From Chromohalobacter moromii (lineage in GTDB: Bacteria; Pseudomonadota; Gammaproteobacteria; Pseudomonadales; Halomonadaceae), in the NCBI RefSeq assembly GCF_023091865.1, contig NZ_JAHXDI010000001.1, positions 558,001 through 622,000 on the forward strand: 64,000 bases of DNA, in the 5' to 3' direction. Position 1 is the stretch's first letter. Each line of letters starts with the position of its first letter. Both the position numbers and the translations under genes were made by a program. The notes under the pieces are model-generated. The model saw only the letters and a list, made by a program, of their open reading frames with translations, was not told where the DNA came from and did not search any database. This document shows, piece after piece, positions 62,132-64,000 of the stretch.

Positions 62132-63586
62132 ATGAATCATTCAATCAGTTCACGCCGAAATGTCGAAAGGCAAGATGGCCTTTCTAGTAAGAAAACTCCT
62201 GAGTGCAACATGTTGAAGGTTGCCAAGATGAGCTTATTGGCAGCAGTCATCATGGCAGTCTCGTCCAACGCCTGGGCAAGGAACTCGGAAATATCGGAGC
62301 GACTCGATGATAATCGAAACGCTTCACGCCTAACCCAAGGAGAGCCCCTTTTCAGCGAGCTGGGAAGAGAGCTAGAGGCTTCCGGAATCACCCCTCATTT
62401 ATCGCTCTGGTCGCTGTGGGTCGGCAACCCTTCGACGGGGCCGAGGGAGGGGAGCCATGCTGTCACCAACAATATATTTGCCGGTTCTGACTTTGACTTG
62501 GAAAATATTCTAAGCATTCCCGATGCCACCTTTCATCTAGAGTATACGTTCTTTCCTGGTAACCAGAATGTAGGGCAGCCTACGGGCCCTGCGTATGCCG
62601 GTGCGGCGGGAAGTTATTTTGGGGGATCGCCGGCACGCAACGATATTTCCGGCGGTTACTTGTCGCAATTTTCTTATGAGCAAGACTATTTCGATGGCCG
62701 ACTGCAGGCCGTGGTGGGGCGTACCAACGCCAGGCGCTATTTCTTCGAGAATAATTGCTCAAGTGTCGTGGCCTGCAATGATCCCATTTGGGATAACGCA
62801 ACGGGATCGCTCCCGCCACCGTACGCGTCGTGGGGGGCATTTGGGCAGCTTCAGATAGGCAACCATAAGAGTCTGAAGCTGGGTGTCTTTGAATCCGACC
62901 CTGGGCAGTATCTGGATGAGGGGCATGGCTTCGACTGGAATCCATCGGATTCCGCCGGGGAAAGTATCCTGGCCGCGATCGGGCACGAGACGACGTTCTC
63001 GGAAGAAGCCTACCCGGGCCGATACGAGCTCATCGGGTTCTACAACACCAGCGACCAGTACGATCCACGTACCGGCGAACGTGACGAGAGTGGCACCGCC
63101 GGCGTCATGTTCAAGTTTCGTCAGGCGTTATGGCGCCCGGATGGAGGGACACGAGGCATCAAGGATCCAGAATCTCTTCTTGTGTTTGGATCGATCGAAG
63201 CGGCGCCTGGTGACAACCAACCCTACCAAGGCTTTGTCGAAACGGGGCTAACCTATTTGAATCCCTTTGATAGGCCTACCGACATGGCCAATATCAAGGT
63301 GAGCTATGCCCGCCTGGGGAGTCGTCAGCTCAAGGCGCAGCGCGACGCACGCATGGCAAATGGAGGGTCGGCCGATACCGGATCCAGAAACGTGTATCGT
63401 ATCGAGACGAATTACCACCTTGGTTTGCCCGGTTATATATTCCTTGAGCCTTCGGTGCAGTATGTCATCAATCCCAGTAACTTCTATAACCCGACAGCGC
63501 GCCACCTCAATAATGACGGGCTCGTGGTCGCTTTGCAGTTTGGCATCAATCTCGGCAAGGCCATGGGCTTGACTCCGTCGGATTGA
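62132..63586 (+). CDS. OprB-like outer-membrane porin
   Basis: This 484-residue porin has a beta-barrel style sequence (alternating aromatic residues, GRYELIGFYNTSDQYDPRTG, QPYQGFVETGLTYLNPFDRP) and the OprB-like end EPSVQYVINPSNF with GLVVALQFGINL. The ATG at 62132 has AAGGA upstream but puts 26 polar residues before the signal peptide (MLKVAKMSLLAAVIMAVSSN). An ATG at 62210 would start exactly at that signal peptide with a weaker ribosome site. It probably gives the catabolic substrate passage through the outer membrane. Confidence 0.83.
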   Translation: MNHSISSRRNVERQDGLSSKKTPECNMLKVAKMSLLAAVIMAVSSNAWARNSEISERLDDNRNASRLTQGEPLFSELGRELEASGITPHLSLWSLWVGNPSTGPREGSHAVTNNIFAGSDFDLENILSIPDATFHLEYTFFPGNQNVGQPTGPAYAGAAGSYFGGSPARNDISGGYLSQFSYEQDYFDGRLQAVVGRTNARRYFFENNCSSVVACNDPIWDNATGSLPPPYASWGAFGQLQIGNHKSLKLGVFESDPGQYLDEGHGFDWNPSDSAGESILAAIGHETTFSEEAYPGRYELIGFYNTSDQYDPRTGERDESGTAGVMFKFRQALWRPDGGTRGIKDPESLLVFGSIEAAPGDNQPYQGFVETGLTYLNPFDRPTDMANIKVSYARLGSRQLKAQRDARMANGGSADTGSRNVYRIETNYHLGLPGYIFLEPSVQYVINPSNFYNPTARHLNNDGLVVALQFGINLGKAMGLTPSD

Positions 63587-63677
63587 GAACGGGGGCATTG
63601 CAATTTCCAGTTATCCATTGCCTAAGGTCTCGCTGTCAGCGGTTCTTGAAAAAGAAGCTAACCATGAGGAGGTAATC

Positions 63678-64000
63678 ATGAAAAACAAAGAAATTATGGA
63701 CGTTCCACCATCGACAGCATTCAAGGTTGTCGATGTTCCGGACCCGTTTCGAGAGGTTTTTGAGCGTCGTGGTGGTCAAGGAACCTTCATTGGTCCGTCT
63801 GAAAAAGATAGCCCGTGGGTCCCGTTTGGGGAAAACGCAGCGATACGTCATCTGGCTTTTGATGTGAGCAATAATGTTTTCAGCAATGTCCTCTGGATAA
63901 AGAAACCCGGGGTGATAGGCACTCATTACCATCGAGGACGTATCGTGATGATATGTCTCGAGGGGAGTGCACGCTATCTTGAGTACGACTGGGTCGCCTA
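63678..64000 (+). CDS. Second cupin dioxygenase paralogue, N-terminal 107 residues (cut by window edge)
   Basis: The ATG at 63678 follows GAGGAGGTAATC and the frame stays open to the window edge. It is a close paralogue of the cupin at 58.4 kb: the segment SPWVPFGENAAIRHLAFDV is identical, and the metal motif appears as GTHYHRG. The last part differs (MICLEGSARYLEYDW against AVGMEGSFRYLEYDW), so the two may act on different substrates or form a mixed oligomer. The C-terminal third, with the expected third His, is outside the window. Confidence 0.88.
   Translation, partial: MKNKEIMDVPPSTAFKVVDVPDPFREVFERRGGQGTFIGPSEKDSPWVPFGENAAIRHLAFDVSNNVFSNVLWIKKPGVIGTHYHRGRIVMICLEGSARYLEYDWVA

Overview
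The window is 64 kb of high-GC bacterial DNA. Gene content suggests a halophilic gammaproteobacterium of the Chromohalobacter/Halomonas type: three-part TRAP transporters, pxpABC, a sodium:solute symporter, a Na+/H+-type antiporter, and CsbD and PRC-barrel stress proteins. This placement is inferred from gene style only. Both ends are cut inside genes.

Layout. (1) 1-6.2 kb: a LysR regulator divergent from an arabinose-type sugar ABC transporter (AraFGH) with an SDR dehydrogenase and an AraD1/FAH-family enzyme, which looks like a non-phosphorylating sugar pathway. (2) 6.2-13.4 kb: a TRAP transporter with its LysR gene, a VOC protein and the 5-oxoprolinase genes pxpABC. (3) 13.4-19 kb: small envelope and stress proteins, an RpiR-family regulator next to a perfect 30-bp palindrome, a class I aminotransferase and an AEC transporter. 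(4) 19-36.4 kb: a siderophore locus. Genes for a decarboxylase, an N-hydroxylase and a fused acyltransferase-NIS synthetase have the DfoJ-DfoA-DfoC layout of desferrioxamine synthesis. They run into an ECF sigma factor and a FhuC-FhuD-FhuB importer. Two different TonB receptors (FhuA/FoxA-type and IutA-type), a PvdE-like ABC exporter and an EntD-type phosphopantetheinyl transferase flank them. Four Fur-like sites sit upstream of these units.

(5) 37-44 kb: a tRNA with anticodon CAU, then accessory genes: a zeta-toxin-like kinase with a small partner, a FitAB toxin-antitoxin pair and its deleted duplicate on either side of two transporters, and a PD-(D/E)XK nuclease-like protein. (6) 44-49 kb: a second TRAP system with an FMN-dependent 2-hydroxy-acid dehydrogenase and a GntR/FCD regulator. 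(7) 49-56.3 kb: a putative defence or DNA-transaction island. It holds a 796-residue nuclease-helicase-S24 peptidase fusion with a MazG-like pyrophosphohydrolase, then an AT-rich insert carrying an AAA-TOPRIM (OLD-like) ATPase paired with a cytosine-5 DNA methyltransferase, then a decayed IS481-type element. (8) 56.3-64 kb: an aromatic-compound locus. A DmpR/MopR-type sigma54 activator faces a sigma54 promoter that precedes a cupin dioxygenase (2,4'-dihydroxyacetophenone dioxygenase family), an SDR, a zinc alcohol dehydrogenase, an MFS transporter, a porin and a second, truncated cupin paralogue.

The strongest leads for something undescribed are the nuclease-helicase-S24/MazG pair, the AAA-TOPRIM/methyltransferase pair, and the Cys-rich orphan ECF sigma factor at the end of the siderophore biosynthesis operon.
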